From positions 1 through 64,000 of the forward strand of contig JAEZCT010000083.1 of NCBI GenBank assembly GCA_023433405.1: a stretch of 64,000 nt of DNA. Reading direction: 5' to 3'. Below are positions 34,637 to 42,767 of the stretch, piece after piece. The DNA comes from Bacillota bacterium. Lineage in GTDB: Bacteria; Bacillota; Clostridia; Oscillospirales; Ruminococcaceae. Position 1 is the stretch's first letter, and each line of letters begins with the position of its first letter. The notes beneath the pieces were generated by a model. The model was not told the origin of the DNA. It searched no databases and worked only from the letters and a program-made list of their open reading frames with translations. Position numbers and translations under genes: made by a program.

Positions 34637-35683
34637 TTACTGTTCGGTTGCTGTCCGGCAGCTCTCACGTTCGATAAGCTCCAGCGGCAGGGTACTGTGA
34701 TAATAGCCCTCACCTTCCCCCTCTATGCTTGCTATTACCTTTTCGGTCACGCGGGTCACCATTTCGTAGAGCGGAACACGAAAAGTGGTCAGACGCGGCG
34801 AGGACTGCGCCGACATGGGGGAATCATCAAAGCCGATAATGGAGACATCCCGGGGAACGGAGATCTCGTTTTCCCGCAAAACATCTAAGGCTGCAACCGC
34901 CATGTCGTCGTTGCAGGAAACAATGGCATCGGGCAGGCTGCCCTGTGCGAGCATTCGCATCACCTCCGCCCGCGCGGTCTTATGCAGAAAATCGCCGTGC
35001 ATCACATACCGCTCATCCACCGTAAGCTTCATGGCACGCATGGCGTCAAGATAGCCCTGATAGCGCTGGCGCCCCGAAAAGGTTTGCAGGCGTCCCGCTA
35101 TTACCCCAATGCGACGGTGCCCGAGGCAGTACAGGTACTCCACCGCACGGCGCGCCGCGTCGTAATCGGCTGAGTTGAGAATGGCAAGCCCCTTGCAGTC
35201 CTCGGGCACCTTGTCAATTGACGCAGGGTCATAATCGACAATGCCGATGGGTACGCCGGTTTTCAATAGTTTTTTTATCTCCCCCGTATCCTTCTCATTG
35301 CCCACAAGGATTCCTCCGCTGATGCGCTTTTGCAAAAAGGTCTGTGTAATGCGGTAATAATCCTCCGCTGAATAAACCGTATGGATGAGCACATAGTAGC
35401 CGCTGCTGTTAGAGGCATCCACCGCCGCGTTGATGATAGACGAATAGTAGCTGCTCTGGTAGATGTTGTTGCGGTCGTAAATGCTCACCACAAACAGCCC
35501 GATGGTGTTGTTGGATTTGCCCGCCAGTATCTGCGCGGAGGTATTGGGCTCGTACCCCATTTCGGCGATGATGCGCATTACCTTATCGCGGGTGGCGTCG
35601 GGTACGTTTGGATAGTTGTTGATTACCCGGGAAACCGTACTGCGTGATACGCCCGCGAGTCTTGCGATATCCTCGCTCTTCAT
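34637..35683 (-). CDS. LacI-family regulator, likely of cellobiose phosphorylase
   Basis: 348 aa. The N-terminal LacI helix-turn-helix MKSEDIARLAGVSRSTVSRVINNYPNVPDATRDKVMRII with hinge ELGYEPN-type helix (EMGYEPNTSAQILAGK) is followed by a periplasmic-binding-protein-like ligand domain: IGLFVVSIYDRNN, GILVGNEKD, IVSCNDDMAVAALDVLREN, VPRDVSIIGFDDSPMSAQSSPRLTTFR. The effector is probably a cello-oligosaccharide, judged only from the neighbouring gene. Met at position 5 of the longer frame is used, because the first ATG abuts its Shine-Dalgarno. A dyad covering its own -10 box (35780-35801) suggests autoregulation. Confidence 0.9.
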   Translation of the reverse strand: MKSEDIARLAGVSRSTVSRVINNYPNVPDATRDKVMRIIAEMGYEPNTSAQILAGKSNNTIGLFVVSIYDRNNIYQSSYYSSIINAAVDASNSSGYYVLIHTVYSAEDYYRITQTFLQKRISGGILVGNEKDTGEIKKLLKTGVPIGIVDYDPASIDKVPEDCKGLAILNSADYDAARRAVEYLYCLGHRRIGVIAGRLQTFSGRQRYQGYLDAMRAMKLTVDERYVMHGDFLHKTARAEVMRMLAQGSLPDAIVSCNDDMAVAALDVLRENEISVPRDVSIIGFDDSPMSAQSSPRLTTFRVPLYEMVTRVTEKVIASIEGEGEGYYHSTLPLELIERESCRTATEQ

Positions 35684-35779
35684 GGCTGCAGTCATCCCCT
35701 TCCGATGTCGTCACGCTTCGCATGAAAGCAAGCCTTCGGCAAAACCTCCGGGAAGCGAAAAAGCCGTGAACGCGCGTTT

Positions 35780-35818
35780 ATTCGATACCATTATATCGAA
35801 TTTTATGCCGCGAAGCAA
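35780..35818 (-). promoter_or_regulatory. promoter and dyad operator of the LacI gene
   Basis: On the minus strand, TTGCTT and TATAAT (35795-35790) are 17 bp apart. The dyad ATTCGAT-N8-ATCGAAT (35780-35801) is centred on the -10 box. A GTATCGA half-site also occurs upstream of cbp (34557-34563). Confidence 0.65.
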
Positions 35819-35896
35819 ATAGTTTTTATTGCTGGGATAGATAAAATAAGGTAACAATTTTGTCCATTTCGTCGGGCTGTTTTCGTAAACCGCGGG

Positions 35897-37108
35897 CTAT
35901 CGGTGAGCCATTATCGTCTCACCCTGGTTTACCGCCCCCTCAAATACCGATGTATCTTCAATCCACGCCAGCTTTTTGCCGGAGGGCGAAAGGTCTTGTG
36001 CATGAACAGTGCCGGTGGCAGTATATTGCCGCGTCGCTGACCCCGTGGAAAAATCGAGCACCCCGATGCCTGTTCTTATGCCTTCCGAAAGGTCAGTCCA
36101 GATGATGGTGTATGAGATTGTTGTGTTGCGAGGAGACGATATCTGCTGTGTATCGATGCAGCATTCAAGCATCCATGTATCGGTTTGCTTGCCTGTCGCG
36201 TCATAGCGGGTAATATAACTGGCATTGCCCGTGTCCGTGTCGGCGCTGGAGTCAGTTGCTTGCATGGTGTAAAAGCCGTCCTTTAGCCACGCATGATATA
36301 GGGAATCGGACAATCGTTCCAGAGGCGACGTCTCCAGCAGAACCTTTCCGGCTCTGTCGCAGGCTGTAAGGCTTTGGAACAGCGAGGCTGTAAGGCCCGT
36401 CTTTTGAAACAGTACGGCCTGCCCGTCCGCGCTCAGCGCCGGTAGGCTGGTCATACCGGCCACCGAGCCGTTTTCATCCAGCGGCGGCTGATAGATGCTC
36501 ACGGATTGTGACGATGTCACCTCAAACAGGCAAAGCTCCAGCGTATCCTGGGTGGCGTAAGCAATGGTTTTTGTGGCGGCGTTGAATGCGGGGTCTCGGA
36601 GCAGTTCCTTGCTCAGCGGCATATAATCGGTCATACGCCCATTTTCCACCTGACAAACCGCCTGACCCGTAAAGATAAGCTCTGTCGTCTCGTTAATTTT
36701 ATCCACACTCATACGCTCTGTATAATCCGTAGAGGCATAATCCTGAAAAATCACTGTCAGCCCCTGTGTGGTTGTATCATACCGTGCAAGGGTTGCCAAA
36801 AAGTTACCTTCTCTTTGCTTTTCTCTATCAAAGCCATAGAGGTAAAAGCTGTTTTCATCGGCATACCGAATGGCTCTGGGCCAAGTAAGCCCAATCTCCG
36901 CCAGCTGTTCGGGCACAAGCACATCCTGCCGAAGCAGAAATTCCCCGCGGGATACCGTGGCCTCAGTCTCTTCGGACCGAAAACTCCCTTGAGAGGAAGC
37001 CGCCGCAGGGTTCTCGTACATTACCATCTCGGGTGTCTCCATTTTCCCTTGGCACGCGGTTAAGCAGAGGGCAAACAAGGCGATTATTGTCCGGGTGAAT
37101 TGCTTCAT
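35897..37108 (-). CDS. predicted secreted lipoprotein, beta-propeller-like
   Basis: The 403-aa protein has a signal peptide with lipobox LTAC (Cys19) and a Ser/Glu-rich linker (about 20-55). The mature part contains repeated WD/TolB-like strands of the kind xxYxYDxxTxxLxVIxQD: FYLYGFDREKQREGNFLATLARYDTTTQGLTVIFQ, ETTELIFTGQAVCQVENGRM, MTSLPALSADGQAVLFQ, HAQDLSPSGKKLAWIED. That pattern suggests a six- to seven-bladed propeller on the outer face of the membrane. No enzyme site or partner is evident. AAGGAGG lies before the ATG. It is monocistronic, upstream of the LacI gene. Confidence 0.8.
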   Translation of the reverse strand: MKQFTRTIIALFALCLTACQGKMETPEMVMYENPAAASSQGSFRSEETEATVSRGEFLLRQDVLVPEQLAEIGLTWPRAIRYADENSFYLYGFDREKQREGNFLATLARYDTTTQGLTVIFQDYASTDYTERMSVDKINETTELIFTGQAVCQVENGRMTDYMPLSKELLRDPAFNAATKTIAYATQDTLELCLFEVTSSQSVSIYQPPLDENGSVAGMTSLPALSADGQAVLFQKTGLTASLFQSLTACDRAGKVLLETSPLERLSDSLYHAWLKDGFYTMQATDSSADTDTGNASYITRYDATGKQTDTWMLECCIDTQQISSPRNTTISYTIIWTDLSEGIRTGIGVLDFSTGSATRQYTATGTVHAQDLSPSGKKLAWIEDTSVFEGAVNQGETIMAHR

Positions 37109-37195
37109 GTATTTTTCCTCCTTTTTTTCTTGGCCCTTTATATCATACTAAATTTATCCTTCCAAGTAAAGGTCGCCCACTCCTCAGCCTATAGC

Positions 37196-37226
37196 AAAAA
37201 GAGCCGGGGAAAGCTTCCCCGACCCT
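37196..37226 (-). terminator. terminator of spoIVA
   Basis: On the minus strand GTCGGGGAA-gc-TTTCCCCGGC precedes CTCTTTTTGC. Confidence 0.75.
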
Positions 37227-37252
37227 TGTTTGCGTTATATATAAATTTGATT

Positions 37253-38731
37253 TTACAGGATGATGCAGATTAAGCCCGCGCAGCCCTCGTTGATAATGCG
37301 CTCGATGGTCTCGCTCATCTTCATGCGTGCGTCCGACGGCATACGACCCAGCTTATTGTGCAGCCCCTCGTTGACCAGCTCATGCAGAGACTTGCCAAAG
37401 ATGTTGGAGCTCCATATCTTGCGGGGGTTCTCTTCAAACTCCTTTAGCAGGTACATCACCAGCTCTTCCGACTGCTTTTCGGAGCCGACAATGGGGGAAA
37501 CCTCGGTCATGATATTCGCCTTCATCATGTGAATGGAGGGTGCGCTCGCCTTCAGGCGCACGCCGTACCGCCCGTTCTGCTTAACTATCTCCGGCTCGTC
37601 GAGCTTTAGCTCGTCAAGTCCCGGCATTACAATGCCGTATCCGGTGGCGTTAACCTCCTCTATGGCGCTGCGAACCTTATCGTATTCCTTCTTTGTCTTT
37701 GCAAGGTCAATCATGCAGGGCATGAGCTCCGCCTCGGAGTTGATGGTTAGGCCGGTGGTCTCCCCCAGAATCTTGTAAAACAGCTCGGGAGCAACATCCA
37801 CCTGAACCTTAGCGCTGCCCTTGCCCATGTCGATGCTCTTAACCTCCACATTGTTCACGTTCTCGCTCTTTTTGACGTTCTCAAGCTCCTTTGAAACCTC
37901 ACTGACGTGATGGATGTTTGCCGCCGCGCTCTTTACGCTGCCGCAGACGTTTGATTTGAGCCAGTGGTTGTTTTCCAGCGCCATAATCCACTTGGGGATA
38001 TCCACCAGTATCTCGCGTACCGGGAATTCCTCCAGCACCTTGCCGATGATGTCCTTGATGTCGTTTTCCTCAAGATGCAGGCAGTTTACCGCCTTAACCG
38101 GAACCTTGTATTTCTCCTCCAGCTCCTCCTTCAGCTCCTGGGCCTCTCCGCCTTCCGGGTTGCGGCTGTTGAGCAGGACGACAAAGGGCTTGTTGATCTC
38201 TTTGAGCTCGTTAATCACGCGCTCCTCGGCATCCTCATACTCCCCGCGGGGAATCTCGCTGATGGAGCCGTCGGTGGTTACCACAAGGCCGATGGTGGAA
38301 TGCTCCCGGATAACCTTTTGCGTGCCGATTTCGGCGGCCATGTTAAAGGGAATCTCGCTGTCGAACCAGGGCGTCATAACCATGCGGGGGTTGTCGTTTT
38401 CAATATAGCCGATGGCGCTTGGCACGATATAGCCGACGCAGTCAATCATCCTTACCTTGAGGTTGACCGCGCCCTCCAGTTTAATCTCCACCGCCTCCTC
38501 GGGTACAAACTTGGGCTCGGTGGTCATAATGGTCTTTCCTGCCGAGGACTGGGGCAGCTCGTCGTTTGCGCGCTCGCGCTTAAAGTCGTTGCCGATATTG
38601 GGCATAACCAGCGTTTCCATAAAACGCTTGATGAAGGTGCTTTTTCCTGTGCGCACCGGGCCTACCACCCCGATATAGATGTTGCCCTCGGTACGCTTTG
38701 CGATATCTGAGTATATACTGCGGCTATCCAC
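37253..38731 (-). CDS. spoIVA: stage IV sporulation protein A (spore coat ATPase)
   Basis: SpoIVA polymerises with ATP hydrolysis to make the basement layer of the spore coat around the forespore, held there by SpoVM. The 492-aa length equals that of the Bacillus subtilis protein. The Walker A loop GPVRTGKST places its Lys at residue 30. DSRSIYSDIAKRTEGNIYIGVVG, KFVPEEAVEIKLEGAVNLKVRMIDCVGYIVPSAIGY, the WIMALENNHWLKSN helix and the C-terminal INEGCAGLICIIL are all typical. GTG start follows GGAGGG at ideal spacing. It lies 20 bp after a sipL-like gene. Mother-cell control (sigma-E) is expected from the family. Confidence 0.97.
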   Translation of the reverse strand: MDSRSIYSDIAKRTEGNIYIGVVGPVRTGKSTFIKRFMETLVMPNIGNDFKRERANDELPQSSAGKTIMTTEPKFVPEEAVEIKLEGAVNLKVRMIDCVGYIVPSAIGYIENDNPRMVMTPWFDSEIPFNMAAEIGTQKVIREHSTIGLVVTTDGSISEIPRGEYEDAEERVINELKEINKPFVVLLNSRNPEGGEAQELKEELEEKYKVPVKAVNCLHLEENDIKDIIGKVLEEFPVREILVDIPKWIMALENNHWLKSNVCGSVKSAAANIHHVSEVSKELENVKKSENVNNVEVKSIDMGKGSAKVQVDVAPELFYKILGETTGLTINSEAELMPCMIDLAKTKKEYDKVRSAIEEVNATGYGIVMPGLDELKLDEPEIVKQNGRYGVRLKASAPSIHMMKANIMTEVSPIVGSEKQSEELVMYLLKEFEENPRKIWSSNIFGKSLHELVNEGLHNKLGRMPSDARMKMSETIERIINEGCAGLICIIL

Positions 38732-38751
38732 CTTAATCCCTCCCCTTTGCT

Positions 38752-40308
38752 TTAATTCTCGTCGGATATGGCCGCGTTCGGTATGAGGAGCATACATCTC
38801 TCATTGATGGCGTCGCCTGTAAGCTCGTTGCTGTTCGCAATCTGGTTTGCTGAGGTGTTGTAGCGCTTTGCGATATCCCACACCGATTCGTTCGCCTCCG
38901 CGAAATAGATGACCAGCGCGGCGGACTCGTTTGTTTTCTTCACCTCGTTTTCGTTAACAGCAACATCGGTGACAACATTCTCCTTGCTGCGGGAGAAAAC
39001 AGACGCGTTAATGAACAGTGTGACGCGTACCTCAATCTTATCCTTACCGCTCATCGTAAACTGCGTGTTTTTTACGGCGGCATCGCAGCTTGCCATAAGA
39101 TTTGGGTCGTTGCTGTCTACCCTTACCCGGTACTCCATGTCGCTGCCACGCTCGTAGCAGCCGTTTTCATCATTATCCTGCAGGGTTAGCATACTGCTTT
39201 TCACATTGCCGTTTACAATCAGCTCGCCGTTTTCCACCTTGGAGGATTTAATCACCACATCACTCCACACATCCAGTACATCCCCGTTTTTTGCCTCGGG
39301 CAGGTCGTAGGTGGTTTTGTAGGTGTACTCGTTACCTATTACGGCGGCGAGCTTTTCGAAGGTAACCGGCTTTGCTGAGAAGGTGGATTTATACTTGGTG
39401 GAGTATAGGTCGGTAATTGCGGGTACCTCGGCGTTCTGGTAGGCAACCGCGTTGCATACCACATCGATGTTAAGCGCAAGCACCCTTGCCTCGCCGTCGT
39501 TGTTGCCGCGCACCTCTGTGGTGATGCCGCCAACATTGAGATTCAGACGGCACTGCGATTCCTCTGTGACCCCGTTTGCATCAACAATTTGGCTTACAGG
39601 CAGGGTAAACTCCATCTTTTCGGCGCTGCCCGTTTTGTCGTCGCCAAGGTACAGAATATGACCGGAAAGCTCGGCCTTGAGAATGATCTTGTTTGCAATA
39701 AGCTTTGTATCTGTGACGACGCAGGCGCCGTTTGCCCGCACCACCGAGGCCACCGAGGCCTTGCCGTAGCTGACCTCCAGCTCCTCCTTCACCGTGAAGG
39801 CGTGGGTAACCGAGGCCACCACCCGGCTGACCTTCTCCATCTTGCGCTTGACCTCTACGTTCATCCCCGAGACCTCCGCCACCACCTGCTCGGTTTTGGG
39901 AGCGGTAACCATCGCACAGACACTGAGCGACCCCTTGATGTCCAGACGCCGCTGGGAAACCGGCCTGCAATTGACGTAGTCGGTAATGACCTTGACCTCC
40001 GCCGCCGCGCCCTCCGCCGCGTTTTTCAGCTCGATACCCACATCAAACGGCAGCTTGTGCTCATGACTGCGCAGGAGCTTCGCATCGTCGATGTACAAGA
40101 GCTTGATATTAGCCGTACCGTCGATGACCAGCTTTTCGCCGATGATCTGCTTGGATGTTACCTTTGCGTCAATATCACAGCGCAGTACGCGCAGGATATC
40201 CGGGCAATAATCCGGCAGCATCAGGTCGCAGCTCACCGGCTGCTGTACACAGCCGTCGTACGCGACCTCATTTATGGTAACAGCCTCTTTATTGACCATA
40301 AGCTCCAT
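38752..40308 (-). CDS. sipL: SipL-like SPOCS/LysM protein (SpoIVA partner)
   Basis: In Clostridioides difficile SipL binds SpoIVA and is needed for coat formation. This 518-aa protein has the same layout: repeated SPOCS/DUF3794 domains (e.g. CDLMLPDYCPDILRVLRCDIDAKVTSKQIIGEKLVIDGTANIKLLYID near residue 28, with similar blocks around 165 and 310) and a C-terminal LysM (WDIAKRYNTSANQIANSNELTGDAINERCMLLIP). LPDYCPDI-type motifs are the SPOCS hallmark. It begins after AGGAGAGG and ends 20 bp before spoIVA, so the two partners are cotranscribed. Placing it with spoVM and spoIVA strengthens the SipL call over other DUF3794 proteins. Confidence 0.92.
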   Translation of the reverse strand: MELMVNKEAVTINEVAYDGCVQQPVSCDLMLPDYCPDILRVLRCDIDAKVTSKQIIGEKLVIDGTANIKLLYIDDAKLLRSHEHKLPFDVGIELKNAAEGAAAEVKVITDYVNCRPVSQRRLDIKGSLSVCAMVTAPKTEQVVAEVSGMNVEVKRKMEKVSRVVASVTHAFTVKEELEVSYGKASVASVVRANGACVVTDTKLIANKIILKAELSGHILYLGDDKTGSAEKMEFTLPVSQIVDANGVTEESQCRLNLNVGGITTEVRGNNDGEARVLALNIDVVCNAVAYQNAEVPAITDLYSTKYKSTFSAKPVTFEKLAAVIGNEYTYKTTYDLPEAKNGDVLDVWSDVVIKSSKVENGELIVNGNVKSSMLTLQDNDENGCYERGSDMEYRVRVDSNDPNLMASCDAAVKNTQFTMSGKDKIEVRVTLFINASVFSRSKENVVTDVAVNENEVKKTNESAALVIYFAEANESVWDIAKRYNTSANQIANSNELTGDAINERCMLLIPNAAISDEN

Positions 40309-40370
40309 AAAGATTACCTCTCCTTTATCTATTTTCTAACCAATACATATTCACCCCATGTCCAAGATAT

Positions 40371-40402
40371 GCAAAAAAGCCGACCACTGTGGCGGTCGGC
40401 TT
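40371..40402 (-). terminator. terminator downstream of spoVM
   Basis: On the minus strand AAGCCGACC pairs with GGTCGGCTT around CGCCACAGT, then TTTTTT. It separates the spoVM transcript from sipL. Confidence 0.85.
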
Positions 40403-40426
40403 AAGTTTTTTCACTTTTCATTATGG

Positions 40427-40729
40427 ACACAAACCGGCAGGTACCTTTGGAGGCTGCTTTCTAATGCGGATTCCTTTTTTAATGCCCCGGATGCAAGACC
40501 GGCTTTTTGAGGAGATGAATACGATATCGTTTTATACTATTATCCGATTAAAAAGTGTATTAAAATCAAGTCAAAATCTTTAATTTATGGATTTTGACGC
40601 GGATTTTTATCAACACTTTTATCGGAGAATAGTATTAGAACCGGTGATATGTCTAAGCCGCATCTTTATCATACAGTTATGAGAGGACGGTTGGTCCGGT
40701 GTCCAAGCAGCCAGCCTGCCGGTTTGTGT
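40427..40729. repeat. 15-bp inverted repeat bracketing MITE copy 7
   Basis: ACACAAACCGGCAGG (40427-40441) is the exact reverse complement of 40715-40729. A second matched block, GGCTGCTT, lies inside each arm. No target duplication flanks it. It may be an RNA or DNA hairpin, or the ends of another small element that contains the MITE. Confidence 0.45.
40535..40634 (+). mobile_element. 100-bp palindromic MITE, diverged copy 7
   Basis: Exactly 100 bp with target duplications TTA (40532-40534, 40635-40637). It differs from the other copies at paired positions: tips TACTATT/AATAGTA, AAAAGTGT/ACACTTTT and GTCAAAAT/ATTTTGAC, so the arms remain complementary. It represents a separate subfamily. Confidence 0.92.
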
Positions 40730-40757
40730 TGCGCCATGGGATATCCTTTATGTATTG

Positions 40758-40841
40758 CTACGCTTCCCGCTTTTTAATGCCAAACAGCGCGCGCAGTATC
40801 CCCGACAGGAATTTCGGACTTTTCACCACTACGACCTTCAC
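40758..40841 (-). CDS. spoVM: SpoVM, forespore curvature-sensing peptide
   Basis: A 27-codon gene, GTG start, with AAAGGAGTG well placed upstream. SpoVM is an amphipathic helix of about 26 residues that inserts in the convex outer forespore membrane and anchors SpoIVA. The peptide reads MKVVVVKSPKFLSGILRALF then GIKKREA. Landmarks match Bacillus subtilis SpoVM: Lys2, Lys7, Pro9, Lys10-Phe11-Leu12, Gly14-Ile15 and Arg17, followed by a small hydrophobic patch and a Gly (21), then a basic tail. The gene lies upstream of sipL-spoIVA on the same strand, separated by a MITE and a terminator, which supports the call. Too short for standard gene callers. Confidence 0.93.
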   Translation of the reverse strand: MKVVVVKSPKFLSGILRALFGIKKREA

Positions 40842-40900
40842 AGCTATCACTCCTTTGGTGTATCATCAATATCGTATTGATTTATTGTGTTTGGTGCTAA

Positions 40901-41000
40901 TACTAATCCCCTCAAAAAGAGTCGATAAAAATCCGCGTGAAAACCCATAAATTAAAGCTTTTCACTTGATTTTTATACTCTTTTAATTCGGATATTAGTA
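40901..41000 (-). mobile_element. 100-bp palindromic MITE, copy 8
   Basis: Exactly 100 bp, reverse orientation, with target duplications TAA (40898-40900 and 41001-41003). It lies 59 bp upstream of the spoVM start and 20 bp beyond the stop of the preceding small membrane-protein gene, where the spoVM promoter would be expected. Confidence 0.93.
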
Positions 41001-41020
41001 TAAACAATTTATCGCCGCCG

Positions 41021-41191
41021 TTACCACCAGCAGTTTTTTAAAAACCGTATGGCCAGGCAGATAATGAGCAGCGAGCATAGGATGATGGTAAAGCGAATAG
41101 AGCAAAACCACGACAGGAAGATACCCAGACCCATTGAAAAGGCAATAAGGGGAAACATTGGGGTTGTTGTGCGTCTGCACCGCCTGCGCAT
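41021..41191 (-). CDS. 56-aa two-helix membrane protein
   Basis: ATG with AGGTGAGG two to three bases upstream opens a 56-codon frame. A basic head (MRRRCRRTTTP) is followed by two hydrophobic helices, about 12-28 (MFPLIAFSMGLGIFLSWF) and 32-48 (RFTIILCSLLIICLAI), ending RFLKNCWW. Short helical-hairpin proteins of this type are common in spore formers and are often unnamed. It lies directly upstream of spoVM in the same direction, with a MITE inserted between, so a sporulation role is possible but unproven. The overlapping plus-strand frame has no start site. Confidence 0.6.
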   Translation of the reverse strand: MRRRCRRTTTPMFPLIAFSMGLGIFLSWFCSIRFTIILCSLLIICLAIRFLKNCWW

Positions 41192-41361
41192 ATCCTCACC
41201 TGCCTTGTCGTGCTAAGATTAGAGCGAGAGATAACACTAATTTCGTTTTTAACTCTTTTAAAAACGGGATTTGTACGACACGCTCTATGCCATTATACGT
41301 CTCTGGGCAGTATTTGGTGAACGGCTTTCCCCATCCTTTTGCGTATCCCATCCTTTTGCAA

Positions 41362-41397
41362 ATAAAAAGAGCAGGGAAGCTTGCGCTTCCCTGCTCA
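41362..41397 (-). terminator. terminator of tuf
   Basis: On the minus strand GAGCAGGGAAGC pairs with GCTTCCCTGCTC, followed by TTTTTATT. Confidence 0.9.
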
Positions 41398-41420
41398 GGT
41401 AACGGAAATTTTCCGTTATA

Positions 41421-42626
41421 TTATTTCTCGGAGACTGCGGAAACTACGCCGGAACCAACGGTACGTCCACCCTCGCGGATAGCGAAGCGCAGACCGGGCT
41501 CGATAGCGATGGGGGTGATGAGCTCTACGTCCATGGTAACGTTGTCGCCGGGCATACACATCTCGATGCCTTCGGGCAGCTTGATTACGCCGGTAACGTC
41601 GGTGGTACGGAAATAGAACTGGGGACGGTAGTTATCAAAGAAGGGAGTATGACGACCGCCCTCTTCCTTCTTGAGGATATACACCTGACCCTGGAACTTG
41701 GTGTGAGGAAGAATAGAGCCGGGCTTGCACAGAACCTGTCCGCGCTCGATATCGGTTCTCTGAACACCGCGCAACAGAGCGCCGATGTTGTCGCCCGCCT
41801 CAGCGTAATCGAGAATCTTACGGAACATCTCGATGCCGGTAACAACGGTCTTCTTCTTTTCCTCAGCAAGACCAACGATTTCAATTTCGTCACTGGTCTT
41901 GAGCTGGCCGCGCTCTACTCTACCGGTAGCAACGGTGCCGCGTCCGGTAATGGTGAACACGTCCTCAACAGGCATCAGGAAGGGAAGGTCGGTCTTGCGC
42001 TCGGGGGTGGGGATATATCTGTCCACTTCGTTCATAAGCTCAACAATGGGAGCATACTCGGGAGCGGTGATGTCGGTGGAGGTGCTCTCCAGCGCGTTAA
42101 GCGCAGAGCCCTTTACGATAGGAATGTCGTCGCCGGGGAACTCGTAAGCGGAAAGCAGCTCACGAATTTCCATCTCAACCAGCTCAAGGAGCTCAGCGTC
42201 GTCAACCTGATCAACCTTGTTCATGAACACAACGATATACTGTACGCCAACACGGCTCGCAAGCAGGATGTGCTCACGGGTCTGGGGCATGGGGCCGTCA
42301 GCGGCGGAAACTACGAGAATCGCGCCGTCCATCTGAGCTGCACCGGTGATCATGTTCTTTACATAGTCGGCGTGTCCGGGGCAGTCAACATGAGCGTAGT
42401 GACGGTTATCCGTCTCGTACTCAACGTGCGCGGTGTTGATGGTAATACCGCGCTCTCTCTCCTCGGGAGCCTTATCAATCATGTCATAAGCAACGTAGTG
42501 TGCCTGGCCGCGGAAACCGAGAACCTTGGTGATAGCAGCGGTCAGGGAGGTTTTGCCGTGGTCTACGTGACCGATCGTGCCAATATTAACGTGGGGCTTG
42601 GTACGTTCGAATTTGGCTTTTGCCAT
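41421..42626 (-). CDS. tuf: elongation factor Tu
   Basis: EF-Tu delivers aminoacyl-tRNA to the ribosome as a GTP complex. The 401-aa sequence shows [10 protein letters not shown] (G1, residue 19 on), [15 protein letters not shown] (G3), MNKVDQVDD (G4) and the later [15 protein letters not shown] of domain 2; the C-terminus VVSAVSEK is usual. AAAAGGAGG is upstream. It is last in the str operon, 141 bp after fusA, and has its own promoter in that gap as well as a strong terminator, allowing extra expression. Confidence 0.98.
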   Translation of the reverse strand: MAKAKFERTKPHVNIGTIGHVDHGKTSLTAAITKVLGFRGQAHYVAYDMIDKAPEERERGITINTAHVEYETDNRHYAHVDCPGHADYVKNMITGAAQMDGAILVVSAADGPMPQTREHILLASRVGVQYIVVFMNKVDQVDDAELLELVEMEIRELLSAYEFPGDDIPIVKGSALNALESTSTDITAPEYAPIVELMNEVDRYIPTPERKTDLPFLMPVEDVFTITGRGTVATGRVERGQLKTSDEIEIVGLAEEKKKTVVTGIEMFRKILDYAEAGDNIGALLRGVQRTDIERGQVLCKPGSILPHTKFQGQVYILKKEEGGRHTPFFDNYRPQFYFRTTDVTGVIKLPEGIEMCMPGDNVTMDVELITPIAIEPGLRFAIREGGRTVGSGVVSAVSEK

Positions 42627-42689
42627 TTGGAATTTCCTCCTTTTATAAACACATTATTTCGGACTGTTTTTAAATATTAGCATAGGAAC

Positions 42690-42718
42690 ATTGTAGCAAT
42701 TCCCATATCAAATATCAA
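42690..42718 (-). promoter_or_regulatory. internal sigma-A promoter of tuf
   Basis: On the minus strand TTGATA (42718-42713) and TACAAT (42695-42690) are 17 bp apart in the fusA-tuf gap. Confidence 0.75.
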
Positions 42719-42767
42719 GCGGTTTTGCGCATGCTTGGGGCATTTTTTACGCATAAACGAAAGATAA

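Noticed and set aside
39589..40404. 271-aa plus-strand frame opposite sipL
   Set aside because: Antisense to a well-supported gene; no ribosome site.
41649..42680. 343-aa plus-strand frame opposite tuf
   Set aside because: Antisense to EF-Tu; caused by its codon bias.
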